Assembly (NCBI GenBank): GCA_032209605.1 | Contig: JASFXZ010000003.1 | Location: 9,922,807-9,986,806, forward strand | Length of the DNA: 64,000 nt | Reading direction: 5' to 3' | DNA from: Mactromeris polynyma | Taxonomy: Eukaryota; Mollusca; Bivalvia; Venerida; Mactridae | In this document: piece after piece, positions 44,795 to 56,479 of the stretch | Layout: each line of letters starts with the position of its first letter | How positions within the stretch are numbered: position 1 is the first letter of the stretch | Made by a program: the position numbers and the translations under genes | The notes under the pieces: generated by a model | Told to the model about the DNA's origin: nothing | Seen by the model: the letters and a program-made list of their open reading frames with translations, nothing else | Database searches by the model: none

Positions 44795-47700
44795 CTAGAA
44801 AAAAGCAACAATAATTTACTTATCTATGTGATGCATTCGTGAGCTTGACCCCCGGGCAAAAAAGTGTTGGACGGTATGGGATGACTGAATCTACACCCTT
44901 CAATACATTGGACTTCAAACACTTAATGTGGAGAACGGTCATCCGTTACTCACAGAACAACGAATTCGAAATGGTTTGAAACCAAGGAACAAAAGTTTGG
45001 TCCACTAAATGACGTATTTATCTTACATATTGATCAAAATTGGCAATAAATCCGACACAATATTACTGGAAAATTACGAAAATAGCCGTAACTAGACGAA
45101 TTAATCCGTAAATTTACGTCAACTAATTGAAGTAGGCGAACAATTCCGGAAAATAACGAAGACTGTCGAAAGAAGTCGAAATATTCCGGAAAACACGAAG
45201 TATCCACCGGAAATATACTATCGTGATAGAAGTTCAAGATACCTCTCCATAAATACTTGTAAGACAGTACAAAGGTTAAGGATTATAATATAGCTAACCA
45301 GAAATACAATCTGCGGTGCGACCATTCCACCTACTTGAGCTGAGGTAGTGTGTACACCGTAAGCTATTGTTCTGAAATGGAAACAGTTACATAGAGGTAT
45401 AGATACACAACTATTAACAAGAGAAATTTTGTCTATAATTTGCTTATAACATCGATATAATAAATGAAAATGATATTCGATTAAAGTTGTTATATTCAAA
45501 TCTGTATTCAAGCATTATTCCCAAGTATCGCCGGTGTTTCAGACCAACGTGAAATATTTTAGTGCAAAAGATGATTTTTGTGAATAACACAGAAGTATTA
45601 AATAAATTGATTGGATTTCAAATCTGAGCGAGGGGACTTGATGTCTTTGTGAATATGCAGCCTTACTAATGTATAATGGGTTGGAATTTAATTCGCATTT
45701 AAGTATTTGTGATAACTGTGTTAACAGATTTTACTTAAGTTCAGTCAAAATACTTTATTACAGTATGTTCGTGCGCATGAATCATTAGATACACATTCAA
45801 CATTTGAGGCTAACATATTTTTTACACACTAATCTACAAAGTAGAGTTGTACAATAGATATAATAATTTTGCAAATATTTCATTATATTCGGCCTCCGAG
45901 CGCCAGAATCAAATATTTAGCAACACAATTAATATACCCAGTTGTGACTCAATACCTCAACATGACTGACGGGAGACAATTATTCAAACTTATTTATTTT
46001 ACGTCAATTGTGAAACGTTTTCTTCCGTCTTATGTTAATCACTCCCGATGAGCGTTTCCTGGGTTAATAACCAATACTCGCACCTAATTCAGGAATTGGG
46101 AAGTTTGTAATCAACCCCCACAGCGGAGTTCTAACTTACGACTATCGGGATCATGAGTCAGGCGCTCTACCCCTCGATCTACCCCGCTTCACATTTCACC
46201 CACGCTTCACAATTGTTCACTTGGACAAGTTTCGAGACATATGTCTTTCATTTATGTTTTAAAAGCGACAACATAGTTTGTCTATATTGATGGCATTAAG
46301 CGAGTCTAATACAAACATCGCACATTATTATGTCTTCCTTGGCCGAGTGGTTAAGGAATCCGCTTTGGGAGCGGGAGGTCGAAGGTTCGAATCCCGATAG
46401 GGGGCCGTTCTGATATGCCAGCTAGTTAAATAATAGTTACCGTGTGCCTGGTGCCTGGTGTATGGCATTAAAGTATATGAATCGGGAAGTAAACGTGCTG
46501 AGAAAGTAGGTGTCTCATAAGTCAGAAATGGCTGGCCCTTTAAATAGGGGTGACACTATAATAAATAAACACTTTTTATGTCACTTAAACAAGAATCTCA
46601 CCGCACGACAGTGGGGTACAGCTCCGTTGTGTAGACTATCATTGCTTGCCATCCACACGCGACACTCAACTTAGCCAGCAATGCAATGATGTTAGTGATT
46701 TGTCCATCTATTGGAGCATCTAGACAAAAATAAATGTCGTCAATTACGTACACTGAGGTAACATAAATGGGCAAACTTCGGGTCGTTCCATAATCTACCG
46801 GAAAATGTCATGATATGTCGTGAATAGGAAAGAACCCGAGATATGCCGATTGTGGTAGAATGTCGTAAATTTAACATAAATTTTGTGTTATATTATGTAC
46901 AAATGTACATGAAAGAGAAACTTATTGAGTTGCGGTTCCGTGGTCCAGTACTAAAGCGCTAGAATAGTAATCCAGGTTCGATCCCCCGCTCCTCCACTGA
47001 CATTACTCACTTAGGACGAGACTTTGAAAATTGAGGTCCCGTGTACGATGCTTTACATCGGGCACGTAAAAGAACCAGGGGTGCTTCTGAAACTGTGGCA
47101 TCTCCTGTATCATGCACTATCCTCCAAAAATCTAAAATGACTAACATTCTTCCGGAGGCGTCGCCGATATGGGAAACCGGTGGCGACGAGAAATAAACAC
47201 AAATTTACACAAACTTATTGAAATAGTTAAACACAAAATAAGCTAAACACAAGTGGTAACATTGACAAAATCCAGTCCGTTTAACAAAATACAGTTATAC
47301 CTGTATATCGAATGACGCCAACTGCTATACCCGTTATTCCCGCCAAAAGATAAAACGCAAACGTGACCTTCTTCCTACCAAACCTGGAAATGTGTATGGT
47401 GATTATAAATAATGTTGTTAACTTTCGGAGGAGTAGTCAAATAATGCACGTTTGAATGCAAACTTTTCGCATGATGTCGGTGTTTGCTCTAACGTCATGA
47501 TTATAGAAACATACGTCACGGTAAGGCAATGGTGACGTCATGTAAACTAAGCCAATCATCACAATATAGCCAGCGAGTTTCTTACAACAAAAACTTCATA
47601 ATCTTATCAAACAGTTCTAAACTTGATTAAGGAGAGAGAATCAGTTGCTACAGGGAACGCGACATACATATATCCACACAGACCTCCGGGAAAACTACAA

Positions 47701-49384
47701 CCCATAAAACATAAGGCATTTGAAGAGGCGTAAGGGGACATATGTAAGGGAAACAGGGGTGCAAGGAATGGCCTGGCCGATCATAAGGGATAACTAGGAG
47801 AATCAAAGAAGACAAACCGGTGGGATAAATTGATGGAAAGTCCACAGGACAAGTCAAGACAGTCGGCAACAATAGGCCTAAACTGGGGAGGAAACAACAC
47901 GAGCACTCTATAAAATTGTACTCAGAGTCTTTTGAAAATATAACAGACAATGATAAATACCAACTCCTCACCACGCTTATCTCCCTTAGCGGTATATTTT
48001 TACTATAAAGGGAGACCACTGCGTGGGATATTTTGATGAATGCGCAAGAACGTTTCAAACCAATAGAACAACTTACCAACTGACCAGAACTGCTGTTAAA
48101 ATCACAGCCGGGCTTTCAACGATGCTGATTAAAAACATATTCAGGTATAAATCACCTGACAATTTTTTTACTCCAAATGTTATGCCATAGTATCCATAAC
48201 TTGCTGCAAACCTAAAATATATATATACGTGATGGTTAAACCCAACCTTGATATGTGCACAAGGTTCAATGTTTAAAATTAGTTTCTGGAACAGTCTATG
48301 AATGCAACATTGCAATTGGTCAATATCAAAACTGCGCTCATAACCAACCTTTCAGACACTTGCGTTGTTAGACTAGTTAGACTGAGATGTATGTTTTTGA
48401 CCATGATAAGAAAGACTAGTCAGGCACGACAACATAAATCTGATAAATGATGGTTGAAAAAAATACAAATATAGTCAAACAGAACAGGTTTTCAGTAATT
48501 TATCGATTTTAACAGCTTCATGCGACTGATTTTGATTTACCTTGAATTCAACAATCTTGTTTTTTACAAAATCAGTTGAACAAGAACTTGTTATTGAAAG
48601 TCTAAGCCTACCAGCTAAATGCGATTACGCATATAGATTACTCAGAAATTTATAATGAATAACAAAGCGGTCAATGTTATTTGAAGAACCATTAAGTTTT
48701 ATGTACATATACATCTGTAATACAGTTGAATCTGTTTTAGTGGTCACGTAAATTAAGCCGCCAACTGTTTTAAGTGACACTATTAAAGAATTTCAACATG
48801 CCAATTTTATAATAACTACAACTATATTTAGCAGTCACTTGTTTTTAGCATCATCTTAAATATCCATTGACTGGCTGCGTAAGACAGATTTGACTGTATA
48901 TGCAATGAAAAACATAGACGAATATATCTGTATTGAATAGCTACAGTGTATCTGTTTAAGAGTCAATATTTTAATGAATAGTATGACTGGATGCTTAAGA
49001 CAGGTTTTACTAAAGTTCTAATGTGATATAATACAGTAAAACCTCACTGAAAGACCACTTCAATAATAAGACCATCTCAACATTAAGAACACAAGTATCA
49101 AGTCCAGTTTGCTCTTTATTTAACGTCAATATGAAGGTCATCTCAATAATAAAACCAGTTTTCAAGGGCTCAAGGGAGGTCGCATTATTGAGGTTTAACC
49201 GTACATACTATGTATATACATAGTCGTTACCATGCAAACAACAGACCAACTGTCATTTTAGCGCTCGACTTTGTGCGAAACAGGTCCAATGCGGAGTAGT
49301 GTTTCTTGCTGGAAGCCGCTGCTGCTTTTGCTACTTCTTGAGTTTCTTTTGCCGCTGCAAACATTTTCGTCAAGTCTGGTTTGT
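44585..49384 (-). CDS. SLC22-type organic ion transporter, 3' part (six exons)
   Basis: Six exons with consistent phases: 49231-49384, 48077-48211, 47301-47383, 46602-46719, 45299-45371 and 44585-44794. Joined, they encode the C-terminal half of an SLC22-family transporter (plasma membrane, organic cation, carnitine or anion substrates). Visible landmarks are the intracellular loop with SALDLFRTKSSAKMTVGLLFAW split over an intron, TM7-8 with ASYGYYGITFGVKKLSG, and the loop motif SWFGRKKV. The signature TTELYPTVVR, then QVGGMVAPQIVFL and the terminal RETKDAALGDTLEDE complete the set. All introns have GT/AG ends. The first exon's upstream edge coincides with the junction of the inverted duplication and lacks a convincing acceptor, and the usual ESPRWL exon is not found, so the gene may be interrupted. 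The substrate cannot be told. Confidence 0.8.
45299..45371 (-). CDS. SLC22-like exon (TM11)
   Basis: The acceptor GTTTCCATTTCAG and the donor GTTAGC bound 73 bases encoding TIAYGVHTTSAQVGGMVAPQ plus IVFL. Its first base completes the arginine of the preceding YPTVVR motif. Confidence 0.8.
46107..46190 (-). repeat. tRNA-like sequence, family 5 (minus)
   Basis: On the minus strand GGGGTAGAGCGCCTGACTCA and AAGTTAGAACTCCGC resemble the boxes at 19890-19968. It lies in an intron of the transporter and is degraded in the B-box. Confidence 0.45.
46333..46577 (+). repeat. tRNA-derived SINE, family 1 (full length)
   Basis: The best copy. The A-box region TTGGCCGAGTGGTTAAGG and the B-box GAAGGTTCGAATCCCG give a serine/leucine-like head with a variable arm. 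The body then has GGGCCGTTCTGATATG, TTACCGTGTGCCTGGTGCC and GGCCCTTTAAATAGGGGTG, and the AATAAATAAACAC tail. It is inserted in a transporter intron just before the 46602-46719 exon. Confidence 0.9.
46602..46719 (-). CDS. SLC22-like exon (TM10, ELYPT signature)
   Basis: The acceptor TTTTTGTCTAG and the donor GTGAGA bound 118 bases encoding APIDGQITNIIALLAKLSVA, CGWQAMIVY and TTELYPTVV. ELYPT(V/A)(I/V)R before TM11 is a hallmark of SLC22 transporters. Confidence 0.85.
46932..47200 (+). repeat. tRNA-derived SINE, family 2 (plus)
   Basis: GTTCCGTGGTCCAGTACTAA and CCAGGTTCGATCCCCCGC form the head. ACGATGCTTTACATCGGGCA, CAGGGGTGCTTCTGAAACTG and ACATTCTTCCGGAGGCGTCG form the body. The central part missing from the 44135-44412 copy is present (ACTTAGGACGAGACTTTG). 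Confidence 0.85.
47301..47383 (-). CDS. SLC22-like exon (loop 8-9 and TM9)
   Basis: The acceptor CACATTTCCAG and the donor GTATAA bound 83 bases encoding FGRKKVTFAFYLLAGITGIA and VGVIRYT. The (R/W)FGR(K/R) motif followed by a helix is the duplicated MFS loop motif. Confidence 0.8.
47655..47960 (-). repeat. Dispersed repeat copy in transporter intron
   Basis: Contains GAATGGCCTGGCCGATCATA, ACAGGACAAGTCAAGACAG, AACAATAGGCCTAAACTGG and, at its other end, GGGAACGCGACATAC. This is the same family as 32060-32235 and 60455-60600. The 143-codon minus-strand frame here is part of the repeat and the intron, not a gene. Confidence 0.6.
48077..48211 (-). CDS. SLC22-like exon (TM7-TM8)
   Basis: The acceptor TATATTTTAG and the donor GTAAGT bound 135 bases. 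They encode FAASYGYYGITFGVKKLSGD, LYLNMFLISIVE and SPAVILTAVLVS, with the split tryptophan codon shared with the next exon. YGI..G...L.GD.Y.N......E.P is the conserved pattern of this region. Confidence 0.85.
49033..49206. mobile_element. CAGTAAAACCTCA MITE in transporter intron
   Basis: ACAGTAAAACCTCACTGAAA at the left and TTGAGGTTTAACCGTACA at the right. It lies 25 bases from the 49231-49384 exon, which is flanked on its other side by a truncated copy of the same MITE. Confidence 0.75.
49231..49384 (-). CDS. SLC22-like exon, truncated at the inverted-duplication junction
   Basis: Encodes about 50 residues: DKPDLTKMFAAAKETQEVAK, then AAAASSKKHYSALDLF, then RTKSSAKMTVGLLFAW, ending at donor GTAACG. 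The D-L-F-R-T...LL.FAW pattern is the end of the large intracellular loop and the entry to TM7. Upstream the frame runs without an acceptor straight into MITE sequence (CCTCAATAACAAAAAAG), which is where homology to the TLR3 arm begins. A poor acceptor AAAAAAG is the only alternative. Confidence 0.75.
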
Positions 49385-50883
49385 CTTTTTTGTTATTGAG
49401 GTGGTCTTTAATTGAGGTTTTACTGCATATCGATTCTGGTAGAAAACTGCTAAACAACTTGCAAATTATTAAAATGTTTTTTTCACATTAAAATGATGTT
49501 TTATATTAAAATTAGCTGAATCGAAATCGATTGATGATGGGAGATTTTGTTTGTCGGTATTCTGAAAGTTATGTTACGGTTCAAAATTTTACACTAGTTC
49601 TCAGTTTAAAGCTACAAAATTTGTATCATACTGTTAAATACATCTTGTATCTACACGCATTTATTTTCCACAGAACCAAATAAATGTAGATAGTCTAACA
49701 TACAGACTAGTCACTGAATAGTGTTCTATTTCTATATACAAATGTATACGAAATTTAATGGTAATTTAGGTAATTAACCCTTTATTTATTATTGTTATGG
49801 TCGTACTAGTGTTTACTGTACACACGCTGCTAAATCTTTCTCATTCAAACCCTCAATGTTTCTGTAGGGACCTTTTTCATGGGTAGGTAGGGTCGTGCCA
49901 AACAAACACTTTTTATTATGACCATATCTCTTCGTGAATGCGTGTCTTTGAACATGGAATGACCTTAAATATCATTAAGCATACGTCCACTGCTTAATCC
50001 AACACTTTACCACAGTCTCTCTTTGCATTAACATTTTCCATTAGCTCCGCACCGCTTTATATTTAATTTCATCATTTACATTAATGTGTTGGTCTTGTCA
50101 ATAATGTTGTTAGAATATATGGTCAAAGGAACATAAAAAAGTAATATTCTAACAACATTGATTTTGATCGGTTGTGAATAACGATTTTTAATACATCTCT
50201 GAAAATGTAAATATAATGTTCATCCCCTTTTTATTTAAGATCATTTGGTATTATTCAAAACTTAGAGCTATGACGTTCTACTGATTTATAACACAACTTG
50301 ATGCTCCTTTAGTATAGTCGTAATGAGGATTGTGTGTGTATATTTCGCGTTCTGATTTTAATTATTTAGTTCCTGAGTAGATACTGATTGTTTCTTCGTA
50401 CTGTATTACATACAGTGTATATGTTAATGTATACGCAATGGTTAATTGCTTTTAATGATTAGTTACAGCCTACTTAGTCAATTTATGTGTATATGTCGGA
50501 AATACATGGCCATATAGGGATTTAGTGTGAAGTTAGCTAGCTGTTAATTTATTGACAGTTCCAAGGCTATAAATCGCTGTATTGTTATTATTTCTATTTA
50601 TGTTTTAGATCTATGTTAAGTTATTATAACTGACTTGTTCCGTGTTGTAATTCCATCCATTAAATACCCCCTCGTTGCCCCTAAATGGTGTTTCTTATGG
50701 TCGACCGGACTATTCTTTGCACCCCTGTTCCTATACATGTTTGCCCTTGCACCTCCTTTTTTTCTGTAATGTTTGTCGAAGGTTCCAACTCCCGATGAGG
50801 ACTGTAGAAAGGAACAACCCCATATCATTCAAATAGGAGGAAGAACAAATGACTTAAATTCATTGTTGTCTTCAATAAAAACG

Positions 50884-50968
50884 TCAGGGCGACTCGCCTG
50901 AGAATCGAACCTACGACCTTCAGATGGAAGCCGAAGGCTCCACCGTTTGAGCTTATCGGATGAGCTCC
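50884..50968 (-). repeat. tRNA-like sequence in the right arm
   Basis: Inverted partner of 31843-31920 with the same boxes (GCTCAAACGGTGGAGCC and GTAGGTTCGATTCTCAGGCG read on the minus strand). Confidence 0.6.
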
Positions 50969-51174
50969 CTAATATAGTCGAATGTTGAAATATGATTGAA
51001 TCCTTTATCGATGTACACAATGACAATGCAATGTATTTTCTATTGTAGATATGGATGACGTCTTGAGCCACAGACAGTTACAAGTCAAACCAGATTAGTT
51101 ATATATGATAATTATGCTTTCCAGAAGATCTAAATTTTGTTCCTGTGGAAGACATTATTTAAGTTAACACAACG

Positions 51175-53146
51175 ATGTCGTTTGTATGTAAATACGATTA
51201 GTGTTTTTTGGTAGTGTTGTTGCTATTCATGTTATTTGAGCATTCTGGTGCTTTTCCTGACTATAACGAAACAGTGTGCAAGCATACAGCAGACGTTTTA
51301 AGAATTTCAAATTCGGATCGAGAGGAAGCAAAGAATTGTATGAAAAAATACGCAAATGCAACACAGTTGTATTACACTGGAAGTGATTTGGTGGAAATTC
51401 CTAGTTATATGAACATATTGAGAAATCTTAAACATTTAGACTTGTCCGAAAATAGCATATCCGAAGCTAACTTTAGTAGATTGGTAGATTGGAACCCACC
51501 TTTTGTTCAAACTTAGTGACAGTAAATTTGGATCTTAATAGTATAACGGTTCTTAAAAGAGGACATATAGACTGTTTAAGAAACGTCAGATATTTTTACA
51601 TAATGAATAATTCATTGACTATAATTGAAAATGGCACATTTAGTAAAAAAATGGATAAATTACGTTACATTCATATTGGATACAATAAATTAACAGTGCT
51701 TGATTCAAGTCTGGTCGCAAGAGTGAAATTGCACGAGAGTTTGAATCTTACAGTCAATGCTTCATGGAACAAATCAATTTGATTACGAATTCGTATAACA
51801 TCACCATTAACGATGTATCCAGGAACACGTGTGTAGGACTGATACTTGTTCATAATAAATTTACGACTATAAATACACATTATTTTCAACGTGACCAACG
51901 TTATAACTTTATTCAACTTGTGGAACTCTTGATTCGATCTGCGGTTTAATCCATTTATCTGTGATTGCAGTTTATATGAGCCAGCGAAGTTGCTGCGAAG
52001 ATTTCATCCAGTGGACATTGATAACCCGGTGTTTTCGATAACGTGCGGACATCCGCAGAGTCTGAACTGAAAATAAATTAGAGAAGTGAATTTAAATGAT
52101 TTCAATTGTTCGGTAGCCGAGCAATGTCCTTCTGGCTGGCTGCAAATGTATTTTGACCATTAATCTGGACTTAATTACCGTGCACTGTAGTCAGAACTAC
52201 GACAAGATTGAGTTACCACTGTACTGTCCGAAAGCAACTGAACTATCTATTGACATGAATACAGACACTTTAGAGAGGTTGTCCCCCAGAGAGTATATTA
52301 GCAATGTCACGACACTCGACGTATCGGGCTGTGGACTTTCGGTCATAGATTCCGCCATTATACCACAATCAGAGAGAATTTCTAGTATATATTTACACGA
52401 GAACAAGCTTGCCTATATACCAAAGTCATTTCAAACTTCAGCGATGGGCAAATCTTTACTTAGTATGGAAACCCCTTTGTCTGTGATTGTCATACTTTAT
52501 GGTTGAACATTGGTTGCTAATGAGCATGTCGCCCATGAAGACAAGACCTTTTGTGCCAGTGGCCCAGGTCGAGATGTCACCATAGTGAATGTACCAGATT
52601 CTGAGTTTGTATGTACGACCCATCTTTCTGTCTACATCATCGTCGCAATAGCAACAAGGAGCGTCGTTTGTCTTCTTGTAGTTTCGATTACAGTGAATCA
52701 CTATAAGATTCATGCTCAGGTATGGCTGATTTCAAATTTCGATGTTTGTAAATATTGTTGTCGAAAACGAACAACAAATGAGTTTACGTATGGTATCTTT
52801 GTGCCACATTCTTGCGAAGACGACGATGACGTCATCAAAATCGTGGAGTCGTAAAGTGTGCTTGGGAGATAGAGATTTTTCTGAAGAAGTTCTTGGTGCG
52901 ATATTGAATTCAGAGTGGCCCATGCAAAGTTCTTGAGAGACAGGGATATCAATCTGATCTTAGTCGTTTTAGAAGAACTGGACAAGACTTTAATTAATCC
53001 AGAGTTGAAAAGCTACATTGACAGTCATGTTTATATTACAAATAAGGACAAACGATTTTTTTGCCAGACTTCTAGTTAATTTACCTGTCATTATAAACCA
53101 AGGAATTTCCGAAACATCGCCTCTTATTACTAAATCGACTTATAAG
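51175..53146 (+). pseudogene. Dead Toll-like receptor, inverted copy
   Basis: It aligns from the conserved start (ACGATGTCG, 51175) to the common C-terminus (TKST, about 53142) of the three intact genes. Lesions seen by comparison are TAG at codon 9 (51199-51201), an 8-base duplication near 51487, a one-base loss near 51772 and an about 11-base loss near 51884. TGA occurs at 51930-51932, TGA and TAA at 52068-52076, and a 4-base gain near 52135. Indels lie near 52437-52520, with losses of about 23 and about 80 bases at 52854 and about 52885. The larger loss removes the BB loop and adjacent TIR core. The final stop codon is also changed. It cannot make a receptor. Large parts are still easy to align, so inactivation followed the duplication. 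Confidence 0.95.
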
Positions 53147-53255
53147 ATTATATCAGAATGTAATTATTCTTTATACGCAAACTGAAATAAAAAATAAGAG
53201 AAAGGAAATTGTTGAGAAATGCACACATTTTGGTAGACTATATCGGATTTGTAAT

Positions 53256-53390
53256 CAATGGGCATGGATGTTTGTATGCGATACACCTGCCCACAATGGA
53301 CATGTACATGGATGTTTGTATGCGATACACCTGCCCACCATGGACATGTACATGGATGGTTGTATGCGATACACCTGCCCACAATTTTAG
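53256..53390 (+). repeat. 44-bp tandem repeat, about 3 copies
   Basis: CATGGATGTTTGTATGCGAT plus ACACCTGCCCACAATGG is repeated three times. The equivalent flanks of TLR2 (about 14798) and TLR3 (about 29310) have it once, so expansion is specific to the inverted copy. Confidence 0.85.
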
Positions 53391-56300
53391 ATGAGTCTGT
53401 AGACCGATTGTTTATTTTTTTGGAGATTTTTACACACGAAAAGTCTTTCATAGATCAGCCCAAAATTGAGTCGGGGCATTTTTTATAAGTTGGTCTTGAT
53501 TCCGCAATAAAATGATTTTCAAGGATGACATAATCAGCGATTTGACATTACATAACGACGTATATGTGCGTGTTTTTTTTTTAAATTTTATCACCAATGT
53601 GAATAATGGTGACACGTTAAATATTCACTGTTTGATAGTTCTGTATATTCGACAGGAGATTTTTGCCATAAAAATACTTGTTCGGGAGAAAAATGTTAGC
53701 GGTAAAATTTGGGACTAATGAACTGATTTGATATATGTTTATTGATGACACTTTTGTTGTACATATTTGCAATGTTTTACATTAGTAATTATATTTTTAT
53801 ATGAGCTGGTTGTTGTTGTTGTTGTTTTTGTTCCACTTGAACCATTCTTAATGTATTTGACATAGCCTTCAACAAGTAACTAAACTCTTGCACGGTTGTA
53901 GTGATAAGTATATTTCCATTGATGGCAGTTACTTCCCTTTATTAAAAGGTTGATTTTCTGACATAAGAAACATATTTTACGAAAATGCATAACTGATAAT
54001 ACGGTATGAAAGAGTGACTACGGCTTTAATTCAGTAATAACTGTGTGAAGTAAATAAATATATTTACTAGCCAACTTCTCTTAGAATGTTCTAAGGTTTT
54101 TGGTCAATTTCTCTTAGAATGTTTTAAGGTTTTTGGGGCATTTTCTCTTAGTACGTTCTAAGGATTTTGGTCAATTTCTCTTAGAACGTTCTAAGTTTTT
54201 TTGGTCATTTTCTAAGATATTGCATGCTTGTGTGTTTTGCTAATGAAATAATCTGTAATTTTACTGAAGATATTTTGAAAATAAAGAGAGTTTTACAACC
54301 ATTTGTACTTTTTCCTCTTCATTTTTATTTTTTATGTGCATTATACACGGTGATAAGGCCTTAAAAATAGGGGGTAAAACTGGAAGTAGTGTACGAAGTC
54401 CCAATTTAAAAAATAACGAGTTATAAGTGAATATAGTTCCGGTTCAGGGGTGCTATCTTACTTTCAAATCCGACTCGTACTGTTTTTTTAGTGTACATGA
54501 CGTAATACTGCCCGCATACAAGGCCATATTTTGCTATGATAACACAATGATTAACAATGGGTGAACATCGAACTACACGAATAAAGGTCCCGGAGAGGTG
54601 GTAAAACCGTTCTGTTTTAAGGTCGATTCGGCTTCAAGGGAAACAACCATGACTTTATCTGTACGAACTATATTACAGTTATTTTCATTGAATGGGCATT
54701 GAGTACGTGGATACAATTACTCCGACGTCTATCTAAAGGTTTAAGGAAAATTGGAGACATATCGTGATAGTGGAAGTCTGAGAACGTTATTACTCCGTAG
54801 GAACACAGGCACAGGAATCACACGTGGAGAACAACTTACTGTGGATAACTATGTATCATCTGTCAAATTGCCACGGAGAACGGACGGCTCAACCGGACTT
54901 AAAACACACAACCTCCAAGTATTTTGCCGCCAAAAGGGAGGGACTTTATTGTCGTAGAACACTAGAGTGCATTAACTAACAGTGTGATAATAAGATTCCC
55001 GGACTGTTAGTGACTGCACTGTTGACAAAATCGACATTTCATATCAATATTTTATCAGGATTGGTTCAACATCATCGGGTTCAAAATCGCGACCCATTCT
55101 ACGTTTTATTTGATTGATGCAATTTCTGGGCGTTTTCAATTTCATATCCTCGGTGTTTGACATTCCTGCTTATTTGCATACATCAGGGACGTCACATACA
55201 AGATAACATACATAATATCAGAAGGAATCCAACGAAAAAATACTTCATGGAAAGAAATCTGGTGTGCTTGGACTGGGCTAACTTGACATTTGCTTTCTGT
55301 ACTCTCGATATAATGGACTTGCTCTGCATTCATCGCAATTATTCACGATTTCAACTTCACGAATTCAATCTGTACTAGGTGTGAAATATGGAAGTGTAAA
55401 TGTCTCCAACGGTCTTTCGTACAGTTATGTGTAGGTGTATCCATTTATAAGTCTTTTGCTTCCTTAATGTTTGACAACAACAATATATGTACTTTCAGAT
55501 GGTGGTGCTTTAGTCTGTTGACTGGTTACAAGTTGTGCATCATTTGTTCGTTAAGAGGGAGTTTCATGTTTAGATTGTATTTCACAATTGAGGAAGATTA
55601 TGTTCTTCTTGTTAATGTGTATGAATAGTACTGTATTAAATATTAATCATCACTAAAATGTCCTGAAAGGCTGTTGTCTTGTCTTATAAACTATGATAAT
55701 ATTTGATATTAGTTCATTACCAATAATACTCGGTTGAGAAAACAAAAACTATACAGCATGCGTATTTACATACATACACACACTATAATACAGTTGTACT
55801 TTGTAATTGGCCACTTTGCGTTTTGTTGTATGTTTGGAAAGGAATACACTGTACATGTAACTTATCCATTGACTGACATTGTTTACACTCATGCTGTTCT
55901 ATACCTAAAGCTTTCAAACACCCAACTTCATGCAGGATCGTATAAAACATACATGCATATATTTTCTGACTCAACGTAGAAAGATAATGAGAACCAGTAA
56001 TAAACAAGACATATCTTGAACAAACGAGGGTCGGCACAATCTGAAGCCAGCAAACTAGTTGCGATCTGAAGGTTAAGATTTGTTGTGCAACATAAACAAC
56101 ATGCCGAGATGTTATATGACTGCTGGTAAATTTACCGAAATTCAGTGGAATAAGAATTGTGCCGGCATCAATTGTTTTTATTTAATACCGAGGATATTTA
56201 TCCATCTGTTGAAAGTATATACGGATGAACACTCAATAAATGGCCATACATGAAAAACAATGTATTTTGTCATACTGTAAGGTAAGGGTAACACTAAGAA

Positions 56301-56479
56301 CGCGATAACTACGTTTGAGCAAGTTTAATTCGATTCTAGTCAAGACTCTTCAAAGCTAATGCTACAACACAGTAATAAATATGAACATGTCGATATTGTA
56401 ACCATAGTCTGTACTTGGTTTTAGTTTTATGGACCTAACCTGTTTGGCTGCAATTAATTATCAACCAGAACTAACTTAC
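53391..56479. other. Non-coding, rest of right arm and beyond
   Basis: To about 54918 this is duplicated TLR flank, with a palindromic 38-bp repeat at 54074-54212. From 54.92 to 56.48 kb the sequence is unique and AT-rich, apart from a stretch near 56.07 kb matching 17.21 kb. No convincing transporter exon is seen here, including the expected ESPRWL one. Confidence 0.45.
54074..54212 (+). repeat. Four tandem copies of a palindrome-bearing 38-bp unit
   Basis: Each unit has CTCTTAGAAYGTTCTAAG followed by TTTTTGGTCAATTT-like sequence. The core CTTAGAACGTTCTAAG in the last copy is a perfect palindrome. It is absent from the other TLR flanks. Confidence 0.8.

Larger units (their letters stand above)
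49384..54918 (-). repeat. Right arm of the inverted duplication
   Basis: Reverse complement of the TLR3 unit at 28110-33525. It carries the dead TLR and both tRNA-like sequences, the one at the far end only as its B-box half (about 54890-54918). The arm is inserted in the transporter locus. It also has its own changes, such as the amplified 44-bp repeat at 53256-53390. Confidence 0.85.

Noticed and set aside
47648..48079. 143-codon minus-strand frame between transporter exons
   Set aside because: It overlaps the intron and a dispersed repeat also found at 32060, 59583 and 60455. It reads through the acceptor side of a real exon in another phase.
55142..55378. Possible exon with short frames on both strands
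   Set aside because: A candidate acceptor (ATACATCAG) exists, but neither frame has a recognisable motif or a matching partner exon.
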